Part shown: in pieces, positions 1 to 9,285 of the stretch | Position numbering within the stretch: the stretch's first letter is position 1 | Layout of the letters: the number at the start of each line of letters is the position of its first letter | Source: Saprospiraceae bacterium | GTDB lineage: Bacteria; Bacteroidota; Bacteroidia; Chitinophagales; Saprospiraceae | NCBI GenBank assembly: GCA_029251525.1 | Contig: JAQXDE010000019.1 | Span: 1 to 64,000 of the forward strand | Length of the DNA stretch: 64,000 bases | Direction of reading: 5' to 3' | The notes under the pieces: generated by a model | Seen by the model: only the letters and a program-made list of their open reading frames with translations | Told to the model about the DNA's origin: nothing | The model's database searches: none | Program-made: the position numbers and the translations under genes

Positions 1-12
1 CTGAATATATTT

Positions 13-83
<71 letters not shown>

Positions 84-242
84 GGTGTCTTCCTTTTAAC
101 CATGGATAATAGATTATTAATTTTTTCCAAAAAAGAGGCTTATATGAAAAATAGATCTACCCTGCTACTATGGAAAATTAAAAGTAGGGTAACTCAAATT
201 TTAAATGGGATACTCTAATACAATACCATTAAAAAGATAAAG

Positions 243-1376
243 ATGACAATAAAAAGACTTCTTTTACACTGTGTATTTACTGCCTTTCTAAATGTAAGCT
301 ATGCTCAAGGATACATTAGTAAAACCATACAGTATGATGGTTTAATAAGAGAATATAGCATATATGTTCCAGCAAGTTATGATGGAACAACAAGTTCTCC
401 TTTATTATTCAACTTTCATGGAGGAAATGGTGTGATTGCTGATTGGCAGACAACAGCAGATATGAGACCCATTGCCGACACTGCCAATTTTATTCTTGTT
501 TACCCCCAGGCACGCCAAGACCCAAGTGACGGAAACTCTTTGAACTGGCTTCCTAAAACGCCAGGCACTTTTGATGATGTGCCCTTTATCAGTACATTGA
601 TTGACACGATTGCTAGTAATTACCAAATAGACCAGAACAGAATATATGCTTGTGGGTATTCCTTAGGAGGTGATATGTCCTTTGAACTTGGCTGTAAACT
701 CAGTAACAGAATTGCAGCTATAGCCCCAGTGGCAAGAACAATGCAAGCCAATCCAAATAGTTTTTGCTCTCCGGTGCATTCCACTGGTGTTCTTACAATA
801 CTTGGCACAAGTGACTTTGTTTCTCCTTACAATGGGGTGATATTTGGCGGCATAGAATACTATCTCTCTGCCGCAGCGACACATAGTTATTGGGCAAATT
901 ATAATAATTGCGATACAATTGCTACTATGAATACAGTAAGTCCAAGCGTAGAGCGTAACACCTGGTCCAATGCATCAGGTTGTGCCTACGTAGAAGAATT
1001 AAAGGTGATAGGAGGAGGACATGATTGGCCAGGAAGCTTTGGGAATATGACGATTGATGCTAATGTGGAGATTTGGCAATTTGTCTCAGATTACGACATC
1101 AATGGACTAATTGACTGTACAACTACGTCTATCAAGGAAAGTAATAGTCAGGCCAAAAATTACAAGGTATTTCCAAATCCTTTTAATAAGGAACTTACCA
1201 TAGAAATAAAATCTATACCAGACAGTGATTTTAAGATATACAACATGATTGGTGAATTAGTAATTAGTGGTAGATTGAATTCTCGAGTAAACACTATCGA
1301 TTTATCTTCATTAGCTCCTAATATTTACATATTGAGTTTTGAAAATCATTCGATTAGGCTAATAAAAACAAAATAA
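243..1376 (+). CDS. Secreted PHB-depolymerase/feruloyl-esterase-like hydrolase with T9SS tail
   Basis: A 377-residue alpha/beta hydrolase of the LpqC / polyhydroxybutyrate depolymerase-like esterase family. Residues 1-22 form a signal peptide ending in SYAQ. An HGG oxyanion motif is at 59-61, the nucleophile elbow GYSLGG gives Ser140, Asp191 sits in GTSDF, and His260 sits in GGGHDWPG, so the catalytic triad is complete. Residues 307-377 (starting YKVFPNPF) are a type A T9SS C-terminal sorting domain, so the enzyme is predicted to be secreted or attached to the cell surface. The family cleaves ester bonds in polymers or in feruloylated or acetylated glycans; the substrate cannot be told from sequence. 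The ATG start directly precedes the signal peptide. The gene stands alone, and the next open frame is a decayed T9SS tail. Confidence 0.85.
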   Translation: MTIKRLLLHCVFTAFLNVSYAQGYISKTIQYDGLIREYSIYVPASYDGTTSSPLLFNFHGGNGVIADWQTTADMRPIADTANFILVYPQARQDPSDGNSLNWLPKTPGTFDDVPFISTLIDTIASNYQIDQNRIYACGYSLGGDMSFELGCKLSNRIAAIAPVARTMQANPNSFCSPVHSTGVLTILGTSDFVSPYNGVIFGGIEYYLSAAATHSYWANYNNCDTIATMNTVSPSVERNTWSNASGCAYVEELKVIGGGHDWPGSFGNMTIDANVEIWQFVSDYDINGLIDCTTTSIKESNSQAKNYKVFPNPFNKELTIEIKSIPDSDFKIYNMIGELVISGRLNSRVNTIDLSSLAPNIYILSFENHSIRLIKTK

Positions 1377-1650
1377 AAGTTTAAGGGAAAGGCTATCACA
1401 ATTCTGATTCAAAGATAAACTAGAGCACAGAATTGAACAATGAAAATGTATTTAGAGATAATTAACTTAGAGATTCTGAGAAGAGTTATTTGAATCTTAT
1501 CAATATTTTATAGAGTATTAAAAACCAGGAGATCATGTCTGGTTCAATAATGAAATGAATGGAATTAATACAAGCCATATAATGTAGTTTCCTTTAAATT
1601 AAAATTATAACTTTTTTACATCAATGAAGGGAAATATTGAATCTAATTAA

Positions 1651-1917
1651 ATAATAAAAATACAGCTCAACCCTTCTACAGACTTAATCAATATAACATC
1701 TAATTCAATCACTAGTCAACAATTTAAGATTTCCAAATTGAAAGGTATTATATTAATTTTAGGAATAATAAATTCTTTTCCTAATGCGCTTGAATTAACT
1801 TTTTCACCTCCAAATATTTACATTTTAATTATCAATGTTAATATTCGAAAGATTATCAAAATAAATAATTTTGTAGACGTGAAACCTAAATTATTCAGAA
1901 TAAAAGAGAAATGTTAG
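1651..1917 (+). pseudogene. Orphan T9SS type A C-terminal domain remnant
   Basis: Translating from 1651 gives IIKIQLNPSTDLINITSN, then ISKLKGIILILGIINSF, then PPNIYILIINVNIRKIIK. This is the pattern of a type A T9SS sorting domain: NP turn, IY/LxG strand, LPxGIYIL strand and a final basic strand. Similarity ends near 1866, and the frame then runs on to TAG at 1915-1917. There is no start codon, the frame is closed by TAA at 1648-1650, and no passenger domain was found in 1377-1650. I read it as the 3' end of a decayed secreted-protein gene. The rest of 1377-2002 shows no other gene. Confidence 0.6.
1866..1873 (+). promoter_or_regulatory. Possible -7 element TAATTTTG
   Basis: Matches the Bacteroidota -7 consensus TAnnTTTG about 130 bases upstream of the next gene's ATG. 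No convincing -33 TTG was seen, and in DNA this AT-rich a chance match is likely. Confidence 0.25.
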
Positions 1918-2002
1918 ATATTTGTAAAAGTGTTAGGATAGATTGAACTTTGATGAAAAATTTAATTTTTTTTAGTAAAACGCCTAATTGACGAAAGAAA
2001 AT

Positions 2003-3625
2003 ATGAAGATAAAATTTACGACTCTGATCTTGGCCATAACCATACTTTTTGGATTTAAGAATACATCAAATGCACAAGTATGGAGCAAATCTTTTACTGC
2101 TGGGGATTTTGATTCAGATGGCAAATTACTAGGTGGCTCTGAGGTCTTGCAACTAATTGGTCATAAAAAGAAATTATTTGCCTCAATAGGTTATTGGCAA
2201 GATGAAAATAATGTTTGGTATGGTGGAGCTAATTTAGGAATTGGATGGGGACAGATTATTCGATTAGATAAATCAAATGGACAATGGCAAGAGGATTTCA
2301 CCCTTGGAGCTAACTTTCTAAGACCTGAAATATTAAAACAGGTAATATTTACTCAGGATGCTTCAGGTAATCCTTTACCTGAACCTGATACGCTACTACT
2401 GGCAGCTGCATACACTCCCAATTTTTTTACAAGCACAGTATCCGCAAGTAGCTTTACAAGAAATGATGCAAATGGAACATGGGATGAAAATATAATTTAC
2501 CAAGGTAGCTTACCTGCTGGTGAGAATTATTCTATTCGTGATATTCAAATATATACTGATCAAATAACTGGGATTGAGCGAATTTATATTTCTGTCGGAA
2601 CTAAAGGGATTTTTATTGGTAAATACAATGCCACAACCCCTGGAAAGATAAGTTGGGTCCCTACACCTGAAATAGGATCTTTAAATGTCCGCCCACTGGG
2701 AATAAGCAATGCAAATAATACCTTATATTTTTCATCAGGATCTGAACTATACAAGCGTGTTGACGGAGCCTCTCCTACTTATACAATAGTCCATGATTTT
2801 AACGACCTTAATCCAATCATCAATTCTGCCGTTGGAGGAATTCGTGGATTAACTACTATCCCAAATCCAAATAATAATGATGAAGCCCTGCTTTTAATGT
2901 GGTGCCCAAATGGGGAATCTCAAGGGATAATTTATCGTCTTGAACCGGATGGAAATGGAGGCTTTAATCGCCTTTATGAGACTAAATTATCCTTATTGGT
3001 ACAAAACTACTTACCGGGAGCGAATGTCAATTATCTCCTTGGTGCATACAATGAATTTTATGAATTTACTGACCCTTTAACTTCTAAAACCATACATCTA
3101 GTAGGGTTTGAAGCAAATATAAGTGGGGGCGGGTATCCAACATGGAATGGTTATTATAAAGGAGCTTTGTTCGCAAAAAGAGATACAGACATGCAGTATT
3201 CCTTGGAAGAAATAAATGGAGTCATAGGAATAAATGAGGCGGCTTTAGTTGCAAATAGGTGTTATGTAAAATCTCCATTCCCAAATGAAAATGCGCTTTA
3301 TTTCGGAGGCTTTGATCCAAATGGGAAAACAGCGACCAATATGGCATGGATATTCAAAAAAGATTATCAAACTACATCTTCAAATCAACAAATTCAAAAT
3401 GAAAAAAAAATAATTGTTTATCCAAATCCGGCAATAAATCGACTGAATCTAAAAATCAAAACGAATGGGGAATTAGAATATGAGGTCATCTCTATTTTAG
3501 GGAAAACATTAATTTCTGGATTTATTGGCCCTAGAAACAATGTTATTGATATCTCAGAATTGACATCAAACTTATACTTACTAAAAATTGATAATCAAAC
3601 ATTCAAGTTTATGAAAATCAAATAA
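2003..3625 (+). CDS. Secreted T9SS type A cargo protein of unknown function
   Basis: I place the start at ATG 2003 (540 residues). The frame opens five codons earlier at TTG 1988, but the ATG begins a clean signal peptide (MKIKFTTLILAITILFGF, cut after SNAQ). The body is rich in W, G, N and aromatic-Asp turns (FDSDGK, YWQDENNVWYGG) with a repeated beta-strand feel that may be a propeller, but I recognise no family. The last 75 residues (from IIVYPNPAINRL) are a type A T9SS sorting domain. It should be exported across both membranes and kept on the surface or released. The transporter operon converges on it from the right, with an inverted repeat between them. Confidence 0.75.
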   Translation: MKIKFTTLILAITILFGFKNTSNAQVWSKSFTAGDFDSDGKLLGGSEVLQLIGHKKKLFASIGYWQDENNVWYGGANLGIGWGQIIRLDKSNGQWQEDFTLGANFLRPEILKQVIFTQDASGNPLPEPDTLLLAAAYTPNFFTSTVSASSFTRNDANGTWDENIIYQGSLPAGENYSIRDIQIYTDQITGIERIYISVGTKGIFIGKYNATTPGKISWVPTPEIGSLNVRPLGISNANNTLYFSSGSELYKRVDGASPTYTIVHDFNDLNPIINSAVGGIRGLTTIPNPNNNDEALLLMWCPNGESQGIIYRLEPDGNGGFNRLYETKLSLLVQNYLPGANVNYLLGAYNEFYEFTDPLTSKTIHLVGFEANISGGGYPTWNGYYKGALFAKRDTDMQYSLEEINGVIGINEAALVANRCYVKSPFPNENALYFGGFDPNGKTATNMAWIFKKDYQTTSSNQQIQNEKKIIVYPNPAINRLNLKIKTNGELEYEVISILGKTLISGFIGPRNNVIDISELTSNLYLLKIDNQTFKFMKIK

Positions 3626-3644
3626 TGTATGTAACAAAGTATAT

Positions 3645-3674
3645 ACGTAATTTTCGATAGACGCAAAATTACGT
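3645..3674. terminator. Perfect 10-bp inverted repeat between convergent genes
   Basis: ACGTAATTTT at 3645-3654 pairs perfectly with AAAATTACGT at 3665-3674 around a 10-base loop. It lies 20 bases after the stop of the secreted protein gene and about 150 bases beyond the stop of the symporter gene. There is no long T tail, so it may act as a weak terminator or a transcript-stabilising hairpin. Confidence 0.5.
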
Positions 3675-3827
3675 TTATGCAGTGCATTAACAGCAATATA
3701 TTGCCTGATATTTTCCGAAATTAAATTGGCTATTTTCGTAAAAATGCTGCAATAAGGACATACAGAGGGTGTTATTATTTTTTAATCGCTCAAAATCAAG
3801 TTTATAAAACACTTGAAATAAAAGTAA

Positions 3828-5498
3828 TCATCCCCCAATCCCCCACGGACTAAACAATCCCCAAAGTATCAATACCAGCACCACTAACACAATCGTCAAC
3901 TTAACATCAGTTGTTAATTTAAATCCACTCGTTGAAAATCGTTTTTGGAAAGTAACCAACTCCAAAGAAGCCTCTGGCTGGGGTGTTCCTAATTTACTCA
4001 CCAACATCAAAATAGCGGAACAGAAAAGAAATAAGAACAAAGCAAAATGTAAAAAATTAATTCCTAAGAAATATTCTAATGCACCACCTTCCGCAACAAT
4101 CAAACTTCCTTCTTTACTCATAAACTCAGCAACCAATCTAAATACGCCAATAGCGAAACCAGTCCAAAGCGTAATAATCGCACCACGAGCATTGATCCAT
4201 TTAAAGAAAAGTCCTAATAAAAATACCGCAGCAATTGGAGGTGAAATATAAGCTTGGATACTTTGTAAATAATGGAAGATTCCTCCTCCCATCAAAGCAT
4301 CCATAAATGGAATCCATCCCAAACTTAAAACGACTAAAATAACCGTTGCAATTCGCCCAAACCGAACTAAATCTTTTTCAGATGCATTTGGTTTATATTT
4401 TTGATAAAAATCAATCGTCAATAAAGTGGAACTAGAATTAAATGCAGAGGACAAAGAACTCATCAAAGCGGCCAACAATCCAGCTATCGCCAATCCTTTT
4501 AATCCAGTTGGCAAAAAAGTTTTAATCATAGTTGGCAATGCCTGATCAGCATCTTCCATAGAAAAACTAATCATCCCTTTTTGCATCAAAGCATATGCAA
4601 TTACACCTGGGATAAAAAATATAAAAACTGGTAATAATTTTAAATATCCTGCAAACAATGCTCCTTTCCGTGCATTGCTCACATCCTTTGCCGACAAAGC
4701 CCTCTGCACAATATATTGATCCGTACACCAATACCAAACACCTAAAATCGGTGCACCAAACAACATCCCAGTCCATGGATAATCGGTATCTTCCATAGGT
4801 CGCCACAAATTAAAGAATTGACTGACAGGTGGATTACCTTCAGTCTCTGAAGCCACCGAAATAGTATTGATCAATTCACTCCATCCTCCCAATTGATACA
4901 AACCAAAAATAGTAACTGCTGCAGTTCCCAAAAGTAAAATAAATGCTTGAACTAGATCTGTGTAAATTACTGCTCTTAGACCTCCGAGCACAGTATAAAG
5001 TCCTGTCGCAACAACCGTAATTATTGCACCCGTCCAAAATGGAATCCCCAGCACTTCAAAAACCAAAGCTCCTGCAAAAATGATCAAGGAAATTTTTGTG
5101 ATAATATAAGCTAAAATAGAAACAACAGAAAGATAATCTCGACAAGCCCTTGAATATCTTTTTTCTAAAAATTCAGGCATAGTATAAACTCCCGATCGCA
5201 AATAAAATGGAACGAATACCCAACCAAATAAAATCAAAACTAAGGAGGCTAGAATTTCAAAATTAGCTGTTGGCATATCTGCTCTTGCTCCAGCTCCTGA
5301 AACTCCAAGAATAATTTCTGAGCCAATATTGGATGCAAATAAAGATGCTCCAATAACTAACCAACCTTGGTTTTTTCCAGCTAAAAAATAATCGACGGAA
5401 GAGAATTCAGCATTTGCTTTGGTAGTGGCTGCCCATTTGGCAATCCAAAGGATTACACCAAAATAAATAGCTATAACCGAAAAGTCTATAAAATTCAT
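3828..5498 (-). CDS. SSS-family sodium:solute symporter (SGLT-like)
   Basis: A 556-residue polytopic inner-membrane protein of the sodium:solute symporter family. It begins FIDFSVIAIYFGVILWIAKWAA and has about 13-14 hydrophobic helices. Family signatures visible include FLAGKNQGWLVIGASLFASNIGSE near residues 38-61, GGLRAVIYTDLVQ near 170, and a YWCTDQYIVQRALSAKD loop near 256. It is expected to couple sodium entry to uptake of a sugar or similar polar solute. It is the last gene of a leftward operon, 12 bases after the Dabb gene, so its substrate is presumably what the upstream dehydrogenase and dioxygenase act on. The exact substrate cannot be read from the sequence. Confidence 0.9.
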   Translation of the reverse strand: MNFIDFSVIAIYFGVILWIAKWAATTKANAEFSSVDYFLAGKNQGWLVIGASLFASNIGSEIILGVSGAGARADMPTANFEILASLVLILFGWVFVPFYLRSGVYTMPEFLEKRYSRACRDYLSVVSILAYIITKISLIIFAGALVFEVLGIPFWTGAIITVVATGLYTVLGGLRAVIYTDLVQAFILLLGTAAVTIFGLYQLGGWSELINTISVASETEGNPPVSQFFNLWRPMEDTDYPWTGMLFGAPILGVWYWCTDQYIVQRALSAKDVSNARKGALFAGYLKLLPVFIFFIPGVIAYALMQKGMISFSMEDADQALPTMIKTFLPTGLKGLAIAGLLAALMSSLSSAFNSSSTLLTIDFYQKYKPNASEKDLVRFGRIATVILVVLSLGWIPFMDALMGGGIFHYLQSIQAYISPPIAAVFLLGLFFKWINARGAIITLWTGFAIGVFRLVAEFMSKEGSLIVAEGGALEYFLGINFLHFALFLFLFCSAILMLVSKLGTPQPEASLELVTFQKRFSTSGFKLTTDVKLTIVLVVLVLILWGLFSPWGIGG

Positions 5499-5510
5499 AT
5501 CAAGTATTAT

Positions 5511-5960
5511 TTATGGGTTAGTCCAGTAATCTACGACAAATACTTTTTCTACATGTGGCTGCAAACTAGCAACAAACGCTCTGTGTTGTGGATGAGGTGT
5601 GTAAATGGAATCTCTACTTTCTTCTGAATCAAAAGTCAATAAATAACAATGCGTAAAATCTTGATGAAAATTTTCTGGGCTGTCATTGATTCCCCATTCA
5701 AAATCTTTAATAACTGGAATAGCGTCAGGTAATGCATTAAAAGCTTTGTTTAATTTATTAACATCTTCTTCACTCGATTCATCATTGAATTTAAAAAGGA
5801 CTACGTGCCGAAGTACCTTCTCTTTTTTTTCTGGCTTTTCCATTATCGATTCTTTTTTTTCTGTTACCTCTCCAGATTGTGAGTTCACATCCTGACAAGA
5901 TAGGAAAGCAAGACTTACAAAAAAAAGAATAAACATGATTTGTTGTTTTTTGATATTCAT
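5511..5960 (-). CDS. Dabb-domain lipoprotein
   Basis: A 149-residue protein. The N terminus MNIKKQQIMFILFFVSLAFLSC is a lipoprotein signal with Cys22 as the probable acylation site. A charged linker (VTEKKESIMEKPEKKEK) follows, then from residue 50 a stress-responsive A/B-barrel (Dabb) domain: LRHVVLFKF, FEWGIND, FTHCYLLTFDS, HPQHRAFV and VFVVDYW. Dabb domains form dimeric ferredoxin-like barrels; some members are small-molecule lyases or cyclases, many have no known role. Its place between the SDR and symporter genes (37 and 12 base gaps) suggests a periplasmic step on the imported compound. That role is inference. Confidence 0.8.
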   Translation of the reverse strand: MNIKKQQIMFILFFVSLAFLSCQDVNSQSGEVTEKKESIMEKPEKKEKVLRHVVLFKFNDESSEEDVNKLNKAFNALPDAIPVIKDFEWGINDSPENFHQDFTHCYLLTFDSEESRDSIYTPHPQHRAFVASLQPHVEKVFVVDYWTNP

Positions 5961-5997
5961 TGTTTTTATTTAAGATTATTTTAAGGCAAGGCCCCAA

Positions 5998-6792
5998 TTA
6001 AATTATTCCTCCCATACTTCCGCCATCCAATTTTATAACCGCTCCATTTGTTGCTGCTGAAAGTGGACTTGAGTAATAAGTAATTGTATTTGCAATTTCT
6101 TCAACGGAAGCAAATCGTTCCAACAAAGAAGATGTACGTACTTTTCTAAAAAATTCTCCTTCCACTTCTCCCCTAGTTTTATTTTCTTTTTCTGCTACAC
6201 CGTTGAGAAAACTTATTGCCCCCTCCGTAAGTGTCGAACCTGGAATGATCGTATTGACTGTTACTCCTGTCCCAGTTGTCATTTGAGACAACCCTCTTGA
6301 AATAGCTAAAAGCGCAGCCTTGGACGTACTGTAAGCTATCAAATCAGATGGAACTAAAGTTGCACATTCACTAGAAACAAAAAGAATCCTTCCCCAATTC
6401 GATCGTATCATTTTTGGTAAAAAATGTCTTGACAAACGAACACCACTCATCACATTAACTTCAATTTGTTTATACCAGTCTTCATCAGTTGCTTCGTAAA
6501 ATGATTGAGAAGTAAAAAAACCTACATTGTTAATTAAAATATCCACAAGAGGTAATTCTTCTAGTAAAAAATCAACTTCAGTTGACTTAGAAAAATCTGC
6601 AGCTATACCTTTTACCATTCCATCAGGCACAAGCTTTTGGAGTTTATCGACAATTTCTGAAACACCTTTTTGATGTCTACCATTTATAATTACTTTAACT
6701 CCTTCTTGTAATAATAATTTTGCGGTAGCAAAACCAATTCCTGAAGTTGAACCTGAAATGAAGGCTGTTTTCCCTTTAAGTTTTAAGTCCAT
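5998..6792 (-). CDS. Short-chain dehydrogenase/reductase
   Basis: A 264-residue classical SDR oxidoreductase. The NAD(P)-binding glycine motif GSTSGIG is at 14-20, NNVG at 88-91, catalytic Ser140 or Ser141 in FVSSE, and the YxxxK pair Tyr154/Lys158 in YSTSK. A C-terminal DGGS motif is at 256-259. It is cytoplasmic and should oxidise or reduce an alcohol/carbonyl group; NGRH after the second strand does not settle NAD versus NADP. It starts nine bases after the stop of the dioxygenase gene, so the two are probably co-translated. The substrate is unknown but probably matches the downstream symporter. Confidence 0.88.
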   Translation of the reverse strand: MDLKLKGKTAFISGSTSGIGFATAKLLLQEGVKVIINGRHQKGVSEIVDKLQKLVPDGMVKGIAADFSKSTEVDFLLEELPLVDILINNVGFFTSQSFYEATDEDWYKQIEVNVMSGVRLSRHFLPKMIRSNWGRILFVSSECATLVPSDLIAYSTSKAALLAISRGLSQMTTGTGVTVNTIIPGSTLTEGAISFLNGVAEKENKTRGEVEGEFFRKVRTSSLLERFASVEEIANTITYYSSPLSAATNGAVIKLDGGSMGGII

Positions 6793-6801
6793 ATTTATTA
6801 T

Positions 6802-7785
6802 TTACCACTTTTTTAAACCTAATAATTTTTTTCCTAATTCTGAAAGTTCGGCAGTTTTATATTTGGTTTGTTCCCAATTTCTAGGATCACCAGGGAATGC
6901 ATAACCTTCAGGTGCAACTCTATTTTTCCAAGAATTAACCCGCCAATCTTTAAGCGAATCATTATCCTCTTGAGCTGGCATCATCGAAATATATTGCGCG
7001 ATTCTAACTTTATCTTCAGAACGATTCGGGCGAATCCCATGGGGTTCCGAGCTATTAAAAATTAAGAGATCTCCTGCCTCCAATGGCACTTTAACTAATT
7101 TATCTTGCAAATCTGAAACGTCTGGCTTGAATGGGTTTCTGTCTTCTGACTGCGTTAATTTCCAAGTTTCATAATTCCTATACAACCAAGGAATACATTG
7201 GAAGCCTCCCATGTTTTCATCTGTTTGATCAGCTAATGCTAAGACTCCTTGAACATTTTGAGGTTTAGTACTTGGGTCATAATCCCAATGAATAAATCCT
7301 TTGTACTCATGTCCGGGTTTTATAGGGAAATTTAAATTAGCTCTGTCGATTGTCACCCATAATTTTTCCGTGCCCCAAATATCCACAAAGGAATCATAGA
7401 CTTTTTGCATTTGCCGATTATTCCAAAGGTGCTGATTATTATAAACCTCTACCATACCCGTCCCAGCCAATTCTTTCATTTGCATTTCTGCTCTTGGGGC
7501 AGTATACCATGTTTCTTTATCGCTACTATCTTTCTCCTCAAACTCCCAAAGGAAATCTGAAGTCTGCTGAACTTGTTCTCGTGGAACAGCATTTTTTATC
7601 ACCACATATCCATTCTCTTTCCAAAATTCCCACTGCTCCATCGTCAACACTCTTAGAGAATCAGCGGTTGCTTCAACTCTTAATTTCACATTACTACTTT
7701 TTGCAGTAGAAGGATTTCCAGGAATATCTTTATGTTGATTATCCGGTCCATTTGACGGAGTCATAGTTTTATCTGTATTATTCAT
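6802..7785 (-). CDS. Phytanoyl-CoA dioxygenase (PhyH) family protein
   Basis: A 327-residue Fe(II)/2-oxoglutarate-dependent oxygenase. The metal triad is visible as His166-x-Asp168 in HWDYD and distal His249 in SSEPHGIRPNRS; Arg252 or Arg255 after it is placed to bind 2-oxoglutarate. The first 45 residues are polar and probably disordered. PhyH-family enzymes hydroxylate diverse small molecules, not only phytanoyl-CoA. It is the first gene of a leftward operon (PhyH, SDR, Dabb, SSS) whose promoter region is shared with the divergent AraC regulator. A hydroxylation followed by SDR oxidation is a reasonable inferred sequence of steps. Confidence 0.85.
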   Translation of the reverse strand: MNNTDKTMTPSNGPDNQHKDIPGNPSTAKSSNVKLRVEATADSLRVLTMEQWEFWKENGYVVIKNAVPREQVQQTSDFLWEFEEKDSSDKETWYTAPRAEMQMKELAGTGMVEVYNNQHLWNNRQMQKVYDSFVDIWGTEKLWVTIDRANLNFPIKPGHEYKGFIHWDYDPSTKPQNVQGVLALADQTDENMGGFQCIPWLYRNYETWKLTQSEDRNPFKPDVSDLQDKLVKVPLEAGDLLIFNSSEPHGIRPNRSEDKVRIAQYISMMPAQEDNDSLKDWRVNSWKNRVAPEGYAFPGDPRNWEQTKYKTAELSELGKKLLGLKKW

Positions 7786-7874
7786 AAAGCAAAAATTTTA
7801 ATTAACGATAACACAAAATTGCACATTTAGAAAAAATAAAATTTCAAGTCACTTAACTAAAATTTGTACAATAT

Positions 7875-7895
7875 TGATATATTTAAAGTATATCA
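7875..7895. promoter_or_regulatory. Inverted repeat in divergent AraC/PhyH promoter region
   Basis: TGATATA at 7875-7881 and TATATCA at 7889-7895 are perfect 7-bp inverted arms around a 7-base spacer. The site lies between the two divergent start codons, 34 bases before the AraC-type gene. It is a natural candidate operator for that regulator, although the A/T-only arms make chance possible. Confidence 0.4.
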
Positions 7896-7929
7896 TTCAT
7901 TTTTGATAAAATAATGTTAAATAATAAAA

Positions 7930-8784
7930 ATGAAAATACAACTTGAAACGATCGCCAGCCATTCGAAAAGAACATTTACTATGATGTACAATCCTAGGAT
8001 GAGTGATTTATTTTACTGGCATTTTCATCCTGAATATGAGTTGGTTTATATTGAAGGAGCAAATGGTACTAGACATGTTGGAGAACATATTTCGACTTAT
8101 GCTGGAAGTGATTTGGTTTTAATTGGTTCAAATATTCCACATCTTAACTTTGACTATGGTGTAAAAACAAACTATCAAAAAGTAGTGGTACATATTAAAC
8201 CAGAATTTATCAACCAACACATCCAAAACATCTCTGAATTAAATTCACTTTTAGAATTGTTCGAAAAATCAAAACATGGAGTCGCATTTAACGGAGCAAT
8301 AAAAAATCAGGTGGGTAAGAAATTATTTCAATTTGAAAAGTTGAAACCATTTGAACAATACCTGCAATTAATTGAAATTCTTCAATCGCTGACTGATACA
8401 AATGAATTTGAATTACTACATGAAACACCATATTCTAGAAAACAAAGCGATAGAGAACAGGGAAGAATTAGAAAGATCTATGCATACGTGGATAAAAATT
8501 ATAAACAAAAAATAGAGTTAAATGAAATTGCTGCTTTGAGTAATATGACAAAAGAAGCTTTTTGTAGATATTTTAAAAAAGCCACCAACTATACTTTTGT
8601 ACAATTTTTAAATCGATATCGTATTAGTCATGCCAAACGATTTTTAATGTCCGGTAAAAGTGTTACTGAAGCTTGCTATTCCTGTGGCTTTGAAAGTTTA
8701 TCCTACTTCAATCGTATTTTTAAAAAAATCACCGATGAAAATCCTAGTACATTTAGGAAAAGATATGTTGAAAATATTTATTAA
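7930..8784 (+). CDS. AraC-family transcriptional regulator with cupin sensor
   Basis: A 284-residue protein. The N-terminal half (about 1-165) has a cupin-like sensor pattern: FYWHFHPEYELVYIEG, GSDLVLIGSNIPH. Residues 180-282 are the double helix-turn-helix of AraC regulators, with the second HTH signature running from SHAKRFLMSGKSVTEACYSC to GFESLSYFNRIFKKITDENP. It probably senses the substrate of the divergently transcribed PhyH-SDR-Dabb-SSS operon and activates it; the inverted repeat just upstream may be its site. The ATG at 7930 begins directly with the sensor domain. Confidence 0.9.
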   Translation: MKIQLETIASHSKRTFTMMYNPRMSDLFYWHFHPEYELVYIEGANGTRHVGEHISTYAGSDLVLIGSNIPHLNFDYGVKTNYQKVVVHIKPEFINQHIQNISELNSLLELFEKSKHGVAFNGAIKNQVGKKLFQFEKLKPFEQYLQLIEILQSLTDTNEFELLHETPYSRKQSDREQGRIRKIYAYVDKNYKQKIELNEIAALSNMTKEAFCRYFKKATNYTFVQFLNRYRISHAKRFLMSGKSVTEACYSCGFESLSYFNRIFKKITDENPSTFRKRYVENIY

Positions 8785-8949
8785 AATACTTTGATACAAA
8801 AAAACAGATGATAATTCTAAGGTAAATTTTCGTGTTGTCACATTATCATATTCCATATTTTAAAAGTCACAACTTTCACGATTCTCTCTAATCATTTTTA
8901 AAAAATATTTCTTTAATCTTGTTTATAATGCTATCCTCCAAAAAATTTA

Positions 8950-9285
8950 ATGACTTTTGTAGTTGTTTATTTTTTAACCAAATTGGAAAATGTAAAGCGA
9001 TTGAATTATAAACTAAAAAAATATACAAAGTATACATGTTTTTTAATTCTAGTTATTTTCTTTCTATTCATAGCAATATTCATAGAAGCTTTTAGAACAA
9101 GGGGAGAGACAATTGAAATAGAGCAACTCATCGGTGGAAAATTAATTTGCGAGTCCACATACATAGCAGATATACAATCATGGTATTATTTCCTGAATTT
9201 CAATTACCAAAAAGAAAATGGGGAAACAATAAATATCGGAAAAGGTGAATACTTTAGTCAAGAATGGAAAAAAAGGAACAACTGA
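8950..9285 (+). CDS. Hypothetical membrane protein, 5' half of a frameshifted gene
   Basis: A 111-residue frame with one hydrophobic helix (about residues 30-47, CFLILVIFFLFIAIFIEAF) and a short outer domain ending IGKGEYFSQEWKKRNN. No family is recognised. The last codons lie on a run of seven A residues (9268-9274). One extra A there would join this frame to the following one as EWKKKEQLKKIGEWLV, which reads as one continuous protein of about 224 residues. The start is uncertain: ATG 8950 is the first, but the real start may lie nearer the helix. Codon use is extremely AT-rich, as in the neighbouring small genes. Confidence 0.5.
   Translation: MTFVVVYFLTKLENVKRLNYKLKKYTKYTCFLILVIFFLFIAIFIEAFRTRGETIEIEQLIGGKLICESTYIADIQSWYYFLNFNYQKENGETINIGKGEYFSQEWKKRNN

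Noticed and set aside
405-884. Minus-strand open frames within the esterase gene
   Set aside because: They are antisense to a gene with an intact catalytic triad and show no domain or start context.
7350-7709. 119-codon plus-strand frame opposite the PhyH gene
   Set aside because: Antisense shadow of a well-supported dioxygenase; no recognisable motif.
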